64,000 nt of DNA from an uncultured Oribacterium sp. (lineage in GTDB: Bacteria; Bacillota; Clostridia; Lachnospirales; Lachnospiraceae), in the NCBI GenBank assembly GCA_946413525.1, contig CAMKKZ010000012.1:28065-92064 (forward strand), written 5' to 3'. A model generated the notes under the pieces. That model had not been told where the DNA came from and searched no databases. It saw nothing but the letters and a program-made list of their open reading frames with translations. Numbering within the stretch: position 1 is the stretch's first letter; each line of letters starts with the position of its first letter. Positions 1 to 15,000 of the stretch are shown here, in pieces. Made by a program: the position numbers and the translations under genes.

Positions 1-3000
1 GACTGAGGGCAATGCCTTGACCCGCGAGCGGGTCGAGGCTAGCCGCCCGGCGACTGAGGGACGGAGAAAATGTTTGTCACTTTGATGCTCTGGGACTGCC
101 ATATAAAGTCAAAACAAGTAAATGATGAGTGAATGGTACCCGAATTTTTGTGTTTCATCAGAGTTTGTCCAAGCTATTCTTGAAAAAGCAATGTATATTT
201 GATATGATTTATACAGATAAGCGTAGAGCATTAATGAGTATAAATGATAATGATTACAGTATTTTGGAGTGGCAAAAACGCCAATTCAAAATTCGTTAAC
301 TATATATTCCCATCCGTGTCGGCATCAGGGACGGTTGGTAATGTACCCGGGAGGAAAGAGGCGTGCAAAAAGAAGGGAAAAACAACTTTGTCATGTATGC
401 GGCAGTCATGGGCATCGTGATTATCGTTATCGTTTTGGTTATAGGCACTTTCTGGACGGGACGCAGGGCCGGGGAGGATACGGAGGAGGCAGTCCGAAAT
501 GTCAGCTTGTTTTACCTGGACGAGTTGGCCGGGCGCAGGGAGCAGGTTCTCAATTCGAGGATGAAGGATTATTTCAATGATATGGGAATCGCCCTTGGAA
601 TGATGGAGAAGGAAGACCTTGAAAGCATGGAGGCGTTGCAGGCGTATCAGGCGAAGATGAAACAGCTTTACAGCCTGGAACGCTTTGCCTTCGTGGATGA
701 GGATGGCCTGATTTATACATCAACCGGTACCCGCAGGGATATTGATCAGTATGATTTTGATCACAAGACAATTACAGGCCCACATATCTCCGTGAAATAT
801 CATGAGGACGGGGCAAAAAAGGTTGTCTTTGCCATGCCTGTGGACCGTCTTCCGTTTGATGGGAAATATCTGACGGTCTGTTTCATGGAAATGGACATGA
901 GCCGTCTGCTCGAGGGTATTGCAATGCAGCAGGAAGGCAACACGACCACCTTCTGCAACATGTATTCGAAAGAGGGCTTGGCGCTGACAAATATCGTGCT
1001 GGGCGGGCTTTCCAGCGAGAAGAATATCCTTGGCGCCATGAAGAGGGCCGATTTTGAAAACGGCTATTCGCTGGATGGCCTGAAGAAGGATTTCCTGGAA
1101 GGCAGGGAGGGGTTCGTTTCTTTTACATATAATAATATTCAGGAAACGCTGTATTATGTTCCGGTCCGGGGCACGGACTGGATGCTGACCTACCTTATCC
1201 GTGAGAGCATGATCAGCAATCAGATTTCCAATATATCCAATGGCATTATCCGGAGGAACACGATGCAGACCGTAATGACGGCCTGCATGCTCCTTTTGAT
1301 GTTCCTGTTTATGATCGTCCAGATGAGGAAGGCCAGCCGTATAAATCTGGAGAAGGAGGTTTCCGAGGCGGAAAACCGGGTGAGGCAGCAGGAGCTTGAG
1401 GAACAGTTGGCCATGCAGGAGGAGCTTCTGGCGCAGGAGAAACGGCGCGTACAGCAGGATTCCATGATCACGGCTCTGGCATCGGATTACCGCAGCGTAT
1501 ATTATGTGAATCTTGACAAGGATGAGGGCATCTGTTATCGGAACGCTCATCAGCAGGATAACGCGATTGCTGAGGGCGAGCATTTCTGTTTCAGCTCCTT
1601 TTTCCGTAACTATGCGGAAAAATATGTCGGGGAGGACTACAGGAAGGCTTTCCTGGATTTTATTGAGCCGGATACCATACGCAAAAAGCTACAGGACGGG
1701 GGTATTATTGCCTGTCGCTACCTTCTGCAAAAGGAAGGGAAGGAGAGTTATGAGATGCTCCGGATGGCTGGCGTGCGTCATGCCGAGGACCGGTCGGATC
1801 ACCTGATCCACGCCATCGGAATCGGCTTTACGGATATTGACGCTGAAATGCGGGATTCCATGGCAAAAAATCAGGCCTTGAACGATGCCCTTCGCGCATC
1901 GGAGGAGGCCAACAAGGCGAAGACGGTCTTCCTGTCAAATATGAGCCATGAGATAAGGACGCCGATGAACGCGATCATCGGGCTGGACAGCCTGGCCCTG
2001 CATGAAAAGGAAATCTCCCCAAAGGTGAAGGATTATCTGGAGAAAATCGGAAGCTCCGCCCAGCACCTTTTGGGGCTGATTAATGATATTCTCGACATGT
2101 CCCGGATCGAGTCGGGAAGGATCAGTATACGGAACGAGGAATTCGCTTTCTTCAAGCTGATCGAGCAGATCAACACCCTGTTCAGCGGGCAGTGTGCGGA
2201 AAAGGGTCTGGAGTATAACTGTAGAATTAATGGTGAGCTGGATGATTACTATATCGGGGACGATACGAAGATTAAGCAGGTATTGATAAATATCCTGGGT
2301 AATGCGGTCAAGTTTACGCCATCCGGCGGCTCCGTTGATTTTGTGGTAGAGAAGACGGCGACGTATGAAAACAGATCCACGCTCTGCTTCATTATCCGGG
2401 ACGACGGCATCGGGATGAGCAGCGATTTCCTGCCGAAGCTTTTTGATACCTTCAGCCAGGAGGATTCGATGGCGGCCAACAAATACGGGAGTTCCGGGCT
2501 GGGCATGGCCATTACGAAGAATATCGTGGAAATGATGAACGGCAGGATCGAGGTGGAGAGCAAGAAGGGACTCGGAACCACCTTCCAGGTATATATAACG
2601 CTCCTTCATTCAGAAAGGAGGTCTGACAACGAGGGGGATGTGGAGATCCGTCCTCAGGAGATGTCTGTTCTGGTCATTGACGATGATCCAATTGCCTGTG
2701 AACACGCGAAGCTCGTGCTGGAAAAGGTTGGTATTGCTTCGGAGGCCGCGTTGTCCGGACGGGATGCTGTAGAGATGGTACGTCTCCGTCACGCGCGACA
2801 GGATGCGTATAACCTGATCATCGTGGACTGGAAAATGCCGGACATGGACGGAGTGGAGACGACGCGTCAGATCCGATCAATTATTGGTAATGAATCCGCA
2901 ATCATCATACTGACGGCGTATAACTGGGATGATGTGCTGGAAGAAGCGATTCAGGCGGGAGTGGACAGCTTCATCTCGAAGCCGCTATTTTCCGGGAGCC

Positions 3001-6000
3001 TGCTGGACGAGCTGAAGAGCGCGCTGCGCAGGAAGAACAGCTCGATGGCAAAGGCCGTGAAGCTGGCTGATCTGAACGGGCGGAGGATCTTGCTGGCGGA
3101 GGATGTTGAAATTAACGCTCAGATTATTATGAACATTCTGGAAATGAAGGGCATGGTGACGGAGCATGCGGAGAACGGAAGGATCGCCGTGTCCATGTTC
3201 GCGTCGCGTCCGGTAGGCTATTATGACGCAATCCTTATGGACATGCGCATGCCGGAGATGAACGGGCTGGAGGCTACGGAAGCTATCCGCGACATGGACA
3301 GGCCGGACGCCAAAACGATGCCGATCATCGCCCTTACCGCCAATGCCTTTGATGAGGATGTGCAGCGCAGTCTTCAGGCCGGATTGAACGCCCATCTGAG
3401 CAAGCCTGTGCAGCCTGATGTGATTTTTGAGACGCTGGGGAAATTGATTCATGATTAAAAGAGCCGCGATGTCTCGTCCTTTGACTTGATGCCGCATTGC
3501 TTTGCCATAAAATCAGAGTGCCAAAAGCCGCTTTGATTGGAGAGAGGGGCAGGAAAGTGGAAATTGCTGAGATTGGCCGCCTTGCGGAATTGTCATTGCC
3601 TGGCGGGCGCAGGATCTGGAGATTGCTTTGCGGCTTCTTTGCTTTGCTGGTCCTTCTTTTTGTCGGCTTTTATGTGAACCGGTACATAAGGATTGAAGGG
3701 CTGTATATGGATGATCTGTATATGTGGTCCTGCTATGGTGAGCAGCCGTATCTCCAGTTCGCCTTCCCGTTCCGGACATCCACCCGCTTCCGTCCCGTCT
3801 ATTGGAGCCTGACGTATCTTGAGATGATGGTTGTGAGGAACCATCCCTCCCTTTTTGTTCCGGTCAACATTTTGCTTAATATAGGAGTTGCTTTCACAAT
3901 TTATCTTTTTTCAAGAAAGCTTTCCGGGGAGAACGAGGCGGTCGCCCTTATCTGTGGATGCCTGTATCTTGCCTCCCACTTCTCCTATTATCAGATTGGG
4001 CAGGCTCTGGGGCTTCTGGAAACCATGTCTTTATGGATGGCGCTGCGGATCTTATGGCTGCTGTATGATTTCATATCCGGTGGATCCGACCGACTTTTTT
4101 ATCAGGCAAACCTTTGGTATTTTCTCCTTGCCTTCAGCCATGAGCGCTTTATCGGGCTTTTGCCTCTGTTTTACGTAGCTGTTTTTTTCCAGCACCTTGT
4201 TGTGAAAGAGCGGAAAATCGGCAGGACGGAGCGGGCCAGGCATGCCGGCAGGGCCAGACGGGTTAATGAGGGTCTTATGAATAGGCTTGTTTTGCCTGCC
4301 CTGAATTTTGCGTTGATTTTTGCCATACGGAAAATCATGATTGGCAGCGCGATTCCGGCGGGTACGGGCGGGACGGAAGTGACAGAGACCTTTTCCCTTC
4401 CGCAGGCAATGGGATTCGCGTGCGAGCAGGTGGCCTATCTGTTTTCCCTGAACCCGGGGCCTGAGCACCTTTCCGGCATTACGTGGGAGGATGTGGCTCC
4501 AAATATCAGGATGCTTGTCTGTCTTTCCTGGATTCCACTTTTTCTTATCGTTTTTTCCTATTTTTACCTGAGCCTTTTGCCGCGGCGTTCGGAACAGGGG
4601 AAAAAGGGTGAAGGGAATAAGTCCGTGAATTCAGGGGATACAAAGAGGGATTCCGCTGCCAAAGGCTCTGTCCGGGCCAGACGTGCTGCCTGTGCGGGAA
4701 ATAAATGGGGAGAGTCCCGTTTCCTAGGTCATAATGTGCTTTTCCTTTCTTTTATTGCTCTTTGCATTGGCTGCTCCTCCGTAACGATTAGGGTCGAGAT
4801 GCGCTGGATTTATGTGAGCTATGCCGCCGCGCTTTTGTATCTTTCCTATATGATTTCCGTTACGGCACACCTTTCCGGGGAATATTTTTCCCGGAAAATG
4901 TATATACGTGCAGAAAGGGGGGGCTCTGAAAATGGCGGGCAGGGCGGAGGAAGGAGAATTATCCCGCTGTCGGGGCGGCGTGAGCGAAAGGCCTGGGGCC
5001 GGAGGCTGTCCAGGCGTTTTGCCTGGATTCTGACGATTTTTTTTCTCGCTTACGCAGCTCTTGTGCTGCCTGTTGAAAAGTATTACCGCAGCCATTATGG
5101 GAATATTTATTTTTGGGAAAACCAGCAGAGGATGAATTCCCTGGCGGAGGAAACGGTTCTGAAATACGGGATTGGGGAGGTTTTGGGGCGCCAGGTTTAT
5201 ATTCTGGAAAACAAGTATGGAATGAGCGATTTCTACGGAGATACCTTTTTCAAGGTTTACGACCCGGAAAAGACCGGACAGGGCACCAGAATTCATTTTA
5301 TTCAGGATGTTTCGGAGCTTTTGCCTGGTTCGGGGCCGGAAAATACGATCATCCTCCGGGAGGTTCCCGAAAAGAAAGGTTATCAGGATGTCACGGAAGA
5401 AATCTTTGGAATCGGATAAAAGGCAGCCGGCGGGGCGTTCCATCGCGTTCCCGCCTGCTGTCTTGTTTTGTTTTTCCGCCGTGCTGACGGGCCTTCTTTT
5501 TTCTTTCTTCCTCATCTGGTATGTCAAAAACGGCTCCGCGGATGTGGCGTATTCCGACTACATACGCATTATCAATTCCTACCTGCCGGACGCGCTTGAT
5601 CCGGGAAAGTTTTTTGTCCCGGATATCCTGACCAGGATTCCGCTCACCTATTTTTGCAGATGGCTGAATATGCGCTTTTTTTCTTACAGCCTGAGCTTTG
5701 ACCGGTTGCTCGGCATACTAGGGCTGACCCTTTCACTGATCCCCATAGCGGCTTATGTCAGGAGGAGGGGCATGGGGATTCTGCCCCTTGTTTCCCTTTG
5801 CGTCGTGCTTTTCAGCCTGAACAAATGGGAAATGCTTCTGAATGGTTCCGGCTATGCCCATTTTCTGTCTTTTGCGCTATTCTACTGGCATTTCCTGCTT
5901 CTTGACGTCAGAAGAGGAAAAGACAGGAGCAGGTGGGAAAGAATTGTATGCCTTATGATTCCCTTTCTCTGCCTTCTTACGGCGGGTCCTTATGTGGCGG

Positions 6001-9000
6001 TATACCTTTGCTGCGTCATGCTGTGGAACATTTGGGAAATATGGAATGCCGGGAAGGCGGCTTTGTCAGAGGGAAGGGGAATGGAGGTGCTCGCGGCCCT
6101 TGCGGCGCTTCTTCTGTATCTTCTGAGCAACCATTTTGCTGTTTATGAATATGCCGGGGTTTTCGATATCTCTCTGTTTGATCTTTTCAAAGAGCGTCCC
6201 GGCTTTGCTCCGGGCTTCCTTTTGAATGGACTGGCCTCGATGTTGCTGGGAGGGGAGATCCTTGACGGAATATTGGCCCGTTTTGGAGATGATGGCCGCT
6301 TATTGGTGTATGCCATGGGATTATTGGTTTCCTTGATGTATGCTGTTTCTATCTTCCTCTTTGTCCGGAAAGGGCTTTTCCGGCAGGCCGCGTTCCCCTT
6401 TCTTCTTGTACTCTATGGTCTCGGTAGCCACTTCATTGTTTTTCTATCCAGGTACACTTTTTTGAGAGAAAGCTATGCATGGCAAAGCCGTTATGCCCTG
6501 CAGTATCAAAGCGGCATCCTTGGCATCCTGCTGATCCTTTGGGAGTTGTTCAGAAGAGAGCCGATTTGCCCTGCAAGCGGCTCGACAGGTCAGAATCCAG
6601 AGCAGCTAAAACCTGCACTGGCAGATGAACCGATTTGCCCTGCAGATGGTTTGACAGGTCAGAATCCAGATCGGCCAAAACCCGCTTTGACAGATGAAGA
6701 GAAAGGAGATATGCCGAAACGGTGCCCGACATTGATTGGGAGGCTCGCTGCCGCGGGCGCCATAGGCATTATCCTGCTTGGAAACATATATACCTCTTTG
6801 GAAGAGATCAGAAAAATGCCTTACAGAGAGGAAAGGTACGAGGCTATGGCGGAGGCAGCCATAAGGCTGGAGGATTACGCCGATGAAGAACTGGAAGGGA
6901 TATTTGAATACCGGCATGGCGGCGAGCGCATACGGAGGGCCTTCGGCATACTAAAAGAAAACAGGCTGAATGTTTATAAAGGTATGTGAAGCGCAATTTT
7001 GACAATTGCTTTCTTGGAACGTTTTGGATGATATGCTATAATAAAATGGATTTTTGCTCAAACAAAAGTGAATTTTTGGGATTTTAAAAGCGCAAATCAT
7101 GAAACTGCTGAAAATGCTGAATATAATGAAATAACAGAAATGATGGGGATACAATGGAAATAAAGGAAATGATAGAAAAAGTTCAGGGGGTTCAGAAAGT
7201 ACGGGAAGTGAAAAAAGTGCGGAGGGCGAATAAGCCAAAATATGGTATTCGGAAGCCGGCCGCTTTTCTTCGCCGCGTTTCCGTGCTTGTTCTTTTGCTT
7301 TTATCGCCTGTTTTTCAGGGCAGCGTTTTTGCCACATTAAGTTCTGAGATAGCGAACTGCCCGCGGGACAAATCAGCCCATCTATCGGATCAGGCATTTG
7401 CTGCCCTGAGTTCTGACATAGTGAGCTGCCTGCAGGGCAATTTGAACCCGGTCATGACGGTCTTTGCTGAGGAAGCGGTGGAGAGTGCGGGAGAGCAGGT
7501 GGAAATCGGTCCCGGGGTGATGCTGAAGGAAATATACAAACAGCGGGAACAGGGTGAAACGAGCGAGGAAACGACCGGTGAAACGAAAAGCCATGATGCG
7601 GCAATGGATGCGGCGCTTCAAGTTCGGGAGACACGGCAGGCTACGGAGGAGGAAATCAATACGTATTTTTCTAACGCCGTGTTTGTCGGAGATTCAATTA
7701 TGGAAGGTTTCCAGACTTATTGCCTTGGGAGGAGGTCGAACCCTTTCCTTGCCCAGTTTAATTTCCTTTGCAGGGTGAGCTTTAGCCTGCATAATGCATT
7801 CTGGCCAATTTCATCGAAGACGAAGCATCCGATTTATCAGGGAACTCAGCGATACATATGGGATTCCGTGCAGATGGTGGGGGCGCGCCAGGTATATATG
7901 ATGTTCGGTCAGAACGATCTGGACATGGGAAATGACAGCGTTGAGAAATACTGTCAGTTGATCGCGAAAATCAAAGAGCAGTCCCCGGAAGCGAGTTTCG
8001 TCATTATGAGCATGACCTATACTCTGGCAGGAAAGGGAAAGGGACCGATCAATAATGACAATATCCGCGTCTTCAACACAGAGATGCAGCGGGTGGCAGC
8101 AGAGAATGGATGGGATTTCATCGATATGACGACGCCGCTTTCTGACGGGAACGGAAATCTGCGTCCGGATTATTGCAGCGATCATTATGTGCATTTGACA
8201 AATGCGGCTTATGGGACATGGGCCGGTGTGCTGAGGGAATACGCTGCAAGAAAGATTGCGGAGGGATAGGAGATTACAGGGAGGTGGAGAACAGAAAAAT
8301 AAAAATTGTGAAGGAGCGGAAATTAACGGAGGGATAGGGTATGAAAGAATCCAAAACCGCAATATTTCTTCCAGGCATAGGTTATCATAATGACAAACCC
8401 TTGCTTTATTACACCAGGATGCTGGCGCAGAGTCACGGATACCGCGTGATTGAAATCAGTTTCACCGGCTTCGACCGGGGGATTAAGGGAAATGCGGAAA
8501 AGATGAGGGCGGCGGCAGACCTGGCCGCGAGGCAGACGGAAGAGTTTCTGCGCGGGGAGGAAATCGGGCACAATGTCTTGTTTGTGTCAAAAAGCATAGG
8601 CACTGTGGCGGCAGCGGTTTTCCAGAAAGAACATGGAATTAATGGGCGTAATATTTTTTTCACGCCGTTAGAGGACACCTTCCGAGTTCTTGCCCATTCC
8701 GGGGATATCAGCAATTATTATAGTTCCTTAAAATCTGCTCATCCCACGGATTCCAGTTATTCCGATAATTTCGGTCGTTCCGGGGAAGCTGATTTTCCAC
8801 CGGGCCTTTCCGACCAGGAAAAGGAAGCTGCCGTCCCGGTTTCAGGCATTGCCGCTCATGAAATGGTCGCTCATGAAACCCATGAAATGGAAGCCATAGA
8901 TCCGGATTCGAGTCTTTCCGCCCGGGAAAGAGAAATCACCGTCCCGGTTTCAGGCATTGCCTTTCACGGGACGGGAGATCCGTGGGCTGAAACGGAAGTC

Positions 9001-12000
9001 ATCAAAGAAGGCTGCGCAAGGGCGGGCATTACGCTTTATATCACGGAAGAGGCCAATCATTCGATGGAGACGAGGGATGCGCTTCGGGATATCCATATCC
9101 TTCAGGAAGTTATCGGAAAATGTGAGGAGTACCTGAACTCAATACAATAATGCATTTTAATATGAAAGGCAAGACTTTCAGACTTCCAGTCATGAGGCCA
9201 TGCCCCACAAAGGATTATGAAAGATTCCTTTCGTCCTTCATTTGTGCCGATGTCGCGACACAAATGGGACTTAATTCCTGCGGCATCAAGTTAAAGTATA
9301 GGTCATGAATAGCCATAAAGGCTTTTCATGACCGTACTTGGCGAATCCCGCAGGGATTTTGACGCGCATCTCCTTGGAGCGCGTCAAAACCTATGCTTTA
9401 TGAGGACAAGGCCTGGCAATGTCTTATGGCTTTCAGGAAGCTTTCCGCGTTGCGGCTTGCAATCAGTTCCTCCGGGAAACTGATCTCTTCCAGGAGCCGG
9501 ATGCTGTGGGTGAGCTTTCCGATGCTGGCGGAAATATGCGCATCGCTTGATACAGAGACAGGTACTTCCAGTTCGGCACAGCGTTCGGCGATATGGCGGC
9601 ATTTGTCCCAGCAATCCGTATTGCCCCCGTAGGAGTGTTCGTTGATTTCAATCAGGCAATGCTTTGCCTTCGCGGCGAGCAGTATCTCGTCCACGTTGAC
9701 GGGGAGGCCGGAGCGGCCTATGTGCCCAATAATCAGGACCTTTGGATTGTCCATGGCACGGATATACATTTCCGTGCACTCCGTTTCCGTAGCGTTCCGG
9801 GCGAAGTACTTCCCGTGTACGGAGGCAATGACATAATCCATCCGATTGGTAACATGCGTATAAAGGCTGCGCGGACTGCCGTATGTGAAGGGGTCGCCGG
9901 TGATGGAATGATCCACCTCGATATCCCACCCGAAGAGGTGTCCGTCCATGTCAACGATATCGGCCTCGCAGCCCTTTAGGATTCTGATTCCCATCCATTC
10001 GTTCGGTATGAGATGGCAGTTGAAAAGGTATTGATAATGCCGTAGTTCCTGAAAATCCGGATAGAGGATTGAAGAGAAATGATCTGTGGTTCCCAGAAGC
10101 GAGAGGCCCTGTTCCCGGGCGGCGCGCACGTTTTCTTCTATCGTTGAAAAAGCATGCCTGGAATACAGGGTATGTGTATGGACGTCGCATTGAAGCGTTA
10201 AGGACATAAATACTCCTTTCAGATGGTATTTGTTTTTGCTTTTTTGGTTAAGATATGGAATCACCAGTTTTTGCGGCATTCCTTGTGCCGCAGAAAAACC
10301 CAGGTATTAACATGCATCAAGCATATTTTGACTTAATGCCGCAGGCGTTGAGTCCCGTTTGTGCCTGGCCAGCGGCACAAATGAAGTATGAAAGGCTTGC
10401 CTAACGCGTAGTATAATGACGGTAAGCTTAAAAGTAAAGTTATAATAATCCAGGGGAGCAGCTATTGTAAAAAAGATACAAAGACAAAGAAAAGGAGAAG
10501 CGGATGGAGGAATTGTTTGATGTGATTGTCATCGGAGGCGGCGTGGTGGGCTGCGCAATTGCGCGGGAGCTTTCACGCTACAAGCTCCGCATTGGCGTGC
10601 TGGAGAAAAACCCGGATGTGGGCTATGAAACGAGCGCAAGGAATACGGGGGTGTGCCACGGTGGCTTTGCCTATGATCCGGGAACCCTGAAGGCGCGTAT
10701 GTGCGTCGAGGGCAACAAGGAAATGGGACGGCTTTCGGAGGAACTGGATTTCAAATTCCGGCGCTGCGGAAAGGTGCTGGTCGGAAATACCGAGGAGGAA
10801 AGGGCAAGGCTTTTGGAGGTCATACGCCAGGGCGAGATGAATGGCGCAAGCGGCCTGAGGATGATTGAAAAAGAAGAACTTCACCGCCTGGTCCCCTCAG
10901 TGCTTGGGGAATTTGCCCTGCTTTCTGAAAACAGCGGCATTATAGACCCTTTCATGATGACCATTGCGCTGGCGGAAAACGCGGTTCATAACGGGGCCGA
11001 ATTTTTCCTGCAGAGGGAGGTCGAGGCCATCCGGCGCGATGAAGAAGGAAACTGGGTGATTACGGCGCGTACGTGGCCATTTGGAGGCAAGGTGTCCCAT
11101 GCTGAAAGGGAATCAGGGGAGCAGGCTTCCGTCAAGGCAGAGGCGTCCGGTGGGCGTAATCCCGTTTCCGGCGATCAGGAATCCGCCGGGCAGGCGCCCG
11201 GTACTGTCAGGGAGGAGTTCCGCACGCGCTGGGTGGTGAACAGCGCCGGCCTATCCTGCGGGAAAATATCGGACATGCTCGGAATAAAGGGTTACAAAAT
11301 CATTTATTCCAAGGATGATTACATTATCCTCGACAACCGTCTGGGTTCCATGGTACCCATGCCGATCTATACCGTTCCCTCCAATACTTACATGGGAATC
11401 CATGTAACCGTCACGACGGACGGAAACGTTCTCCTGGGTCCTACGGCTGAGGATATAGACAAGCCGTCCGGATATGGTGTGGAGCAGAAGAATATAGATT
11501 ATCTTTATGATGCCGCCATGGCGATCTGGCCCCACGTGAAGAGGGGGGATTACATTCGCACCTATTGCGGCATCCTGCCGAAATGGGTGGATGAAAAAGG
11601 AGTGATTCAGGATTTCAAGATCGAGATCAGGGACGATATCGCCCCGAGGGCGGTAAACCTTGTAGGGATGGAGTCTCCCGCGCTTACGGGCGCGCCGGCC
11701 ATTGCGAGATACGTGGTGGGAATGATGCTGGAGCGGGAGGAATTCCCGGAGAACGCGGACTTTGACCCGGTCAGAAAGGGGATTCCAAAGTTCTCTGAGC
11801 TTCCGGAGGAGGAGCAGGAAAGGCTGATTGCAATGGACGCTGATTTTGGGGAGCTGGTCTGCCGGTGCCAGAAGGTTACAAAGGCGGAAATCCTCGCCGC
11901 GATCCGGAACCCTCTTGGCGCGCAGACCATGGTCGCCGTGAAATACAGGACAAGGGCCATGATGGGGCGCTGCCAGGGGGGCTACTGCCAGATGAGGATC

Positions 12001-15000
12001 GCGGAAATGCTTGAACAGGAAACCGGGGCGAGGCCCGAGGAAATCACCTATGCCCGCCAGGGGTCGAATATCTTTTACGGAAAGGTCAGGGAAGCATAAT
12101 GGAAATAAAACAGCTTGATGTCCTGGTCGTGGGCGGCGGGCCCGCGGGATTGGCCGCCGCCGTGGAGCTTTATCGCAAGGGAATAAAGGATATCCTGGTG
12201 GTGGAGCGGGAGAAGCATCTCGGTGGCATTCTCCGGCAGTGCATACACGATGGTTTTGGCCTGACGCGCTTTGGAAGCACGATGAGCGGTCCCGAATATG
12301 CGGAGCGATTTATCCATGAAGCGCGGGAGATGGGCATTCCCTGCATCGTCAATGCGGCTGTGACGGAAATAACGAATGACAAGGTGGTAACGGTTGTCAC
12401 CCGGGACGGAATACGGAAGTATCAGGCGAAAGCAGTCGTGCTTGCGATGGGCTGCCGGGAGAGGACCAGGGGCGCGCTGGCCATTCCGGGCGAGCGGCCC
12501 GCAGGCGTTTTCACGGCGGGTGTGGCGCAGGCTTATATGAATCTCTATAACCGCATGCCCGCAAAGGAAGTGGTCATCCTTGGATCCGGCGACATTGGCA
12601 TGATCATGGCGAGGCGGCTGACGCTGGAGGGGGCTCATGTCAAGGCCGTATTCGAAATCCAGCCGTATCCGTCAGGCCTTCCGAGAAATATAGAGCAGTG
12701 CCTGAAGGATTATGGCATTCCTCTTTATTTAAGCCGTACGGTCACGAATGTTCATGGGGATGTACGGCTTCAGGGCGTAACGGTTTCCGAGGTGGATGAA
12801 CATATGCGCCCAATCCCAGGGACGGAGAAATATTATGAATGCGATACCCTGATTCTGTCCGTGGGCCTGATTCCGGAGAACGAGCTTTCCATTGATGCCG
12901 GGGTGCAGTTGGACGGCCGGACGCGTGGCGCGAGGGTGAACGAGTTTTTCGAAACAAATGTGCCCGGGATCTTCTCCGCGGGCAATGTGCTTCATGTACA
13001 TGACCTTGTGGATTTTGTTTCTTTGGAGGCGGAGAGCCTTGCGGATGCCGCCGCGGAATATGTGCAGGAGGGCCGTTTGCCGGCCTGTCCCATTGAGATC
13101 GTTTATGACAAGAATGTCAATCATACGGTTCCCATGGCTGTTTCCGGAACCAGGCCCTTCCGCATATCCATGCGCGTGAACAGGCCGATGAAGGACGTCC
13201 GGGTGGTGCTGAGGCAGGATGGAAGGGAAGTGGCATCGAAGAAGATGAAGAAGGCGATTCCTGCGGAAATGATTCAGTTCACGGTAGACGCGGAAAAGCT
13301 GGAAGGAAGCGGAAAGCTGGAGGTGAGCGTGGAATGAAAAGGGAGTTTACCTGTATCGTCTGTCCCAATGGCTGCGAGATCGAAGCAGAATATGAAATGA
13401 AGAATGATGCCGTGGAGCTTGTTAATGTCAGCGGCAACCTGTGCAAAAGAGGCGCGGAGTATGTTCGGCAGGAGCTTGTGAATCCGGAACGGACGATCGC
13501 GTCCTCCGTGCTGGTTTCAGGGGGAGAGCTGCCCCTTTGCAGCGTGCGTCTGAACAGGCCTGTTCCTAAGGGGAAGATATTTGACGTGATGAAGGAAATC
13601 AAAGAACTAAAGCTTTCAGCACCGGTCAGTGCGGGCACGGTGCTGATTCATGATGTGCTTGGGCTTGGTTCGGATGTTGTCGTTACGAAGAGCGTGGAAA
13701 AGGCTCTATGAGACTGCGAGGCAACTGTTCAGCCGGCTGTACAGATGCCTTTTGAAAGTAGTGGTGCGGGCGCATTTTCGACGCCGGAAACGCTTAAATC
13801 AGCGTTTCCTTATTATTAATAGAAGTGCTATGGAACGAAGCCGGCACTCTCGCGAGCGGTCAGGGTCAGGCGACAGGAAGAACGGGGGATATGTATGCTC
13901 GGGAAAAACCAGATACTGAAAATATACGGGACGGAATATGAGGCGATGACAAAGGAGCTGCTTTCTGCCGCGGGCCTGGCCGCGCTGATCGGAGACCGGG
14001 AGAAAAGGATTTGCATAAAGCCAAACCTGGTCTGCCCGGTGCCGGCGGAGCTTGGCGCGACGACGCATACGGAGGTGGTCGCCGGCATCCTTTCCTATCT
14101 GCAGGAGAATGGATTTCACCGGATCGTGATTGCAGAGGGCTCCTGGGTGGGAGACAGAACCAGCGAAGCCTTTGATGTCTGCGGTTACAGGGAGCTGGCA
14201 GCTCAATTTGACGTCCCGCTGATCGACACACAGAAATCCAAAGGACACGAGGCAGACGCGGACGGCATGAAGATTCAAATTACGGATGTGGTGGATCAGA
14301 CGGATTTCCTTATCAATGTGCCGGTGCTCAAAGGCCATTGCCAGACAAAGATGACCTGTGCCTTGAAAAATTTAAAAGGCCTTCTTCCGAATGCCGAGAA
14401 ATCCAGGTTTCACCGGCTTGGCCTTCATAAACCGATTGCCTATATGCAAAAGGTGATCCGACAGGACTTCATCGTTGTAGATCATATCTCCGGAGACCTT
14501 GATTTCGAGGAGGGTGGAAATCCGGTGGTGAAGAACTGCGTCATGGCGGCACGGGATCCGGTATTGACGGACAGCTATGCGTGCCGAATCCTTGGTTATT
14601 CCCCGGACGATGTTCCCTATGTCAGGCTGGCGGAGAAACTGGGAGTCGGCAGCGCCGACATAGACGCGGCGGAGATTCAGACAATCGGGAGAAGGCCGGC
14701 TCCGGGCGGTGATGAGATTTTTTCAGAAGAAAGGCATCAGAGAATGCTCGATGTCTCCTATGCCGTGGAGGAGGTGGATTCCTGCAGTGCCTGCTATAGT
14801 ATGCTGATCGCCGCGCTGTCGAGGCTTTCGGATGAGGGTTTGCTTACGAAACTGCATGAACGCATCGGCATAGGGCAGGGGATGCGGGGAAGGAAGGGGA
14901 CGCTGGGCATTGGCAAGTGTACAAAGGATTTCGACTATTGCATTATGGGCTGTCCTCCGGATGAAGATAAAATTTATCATGAGCTCAGGAAGTATATAAC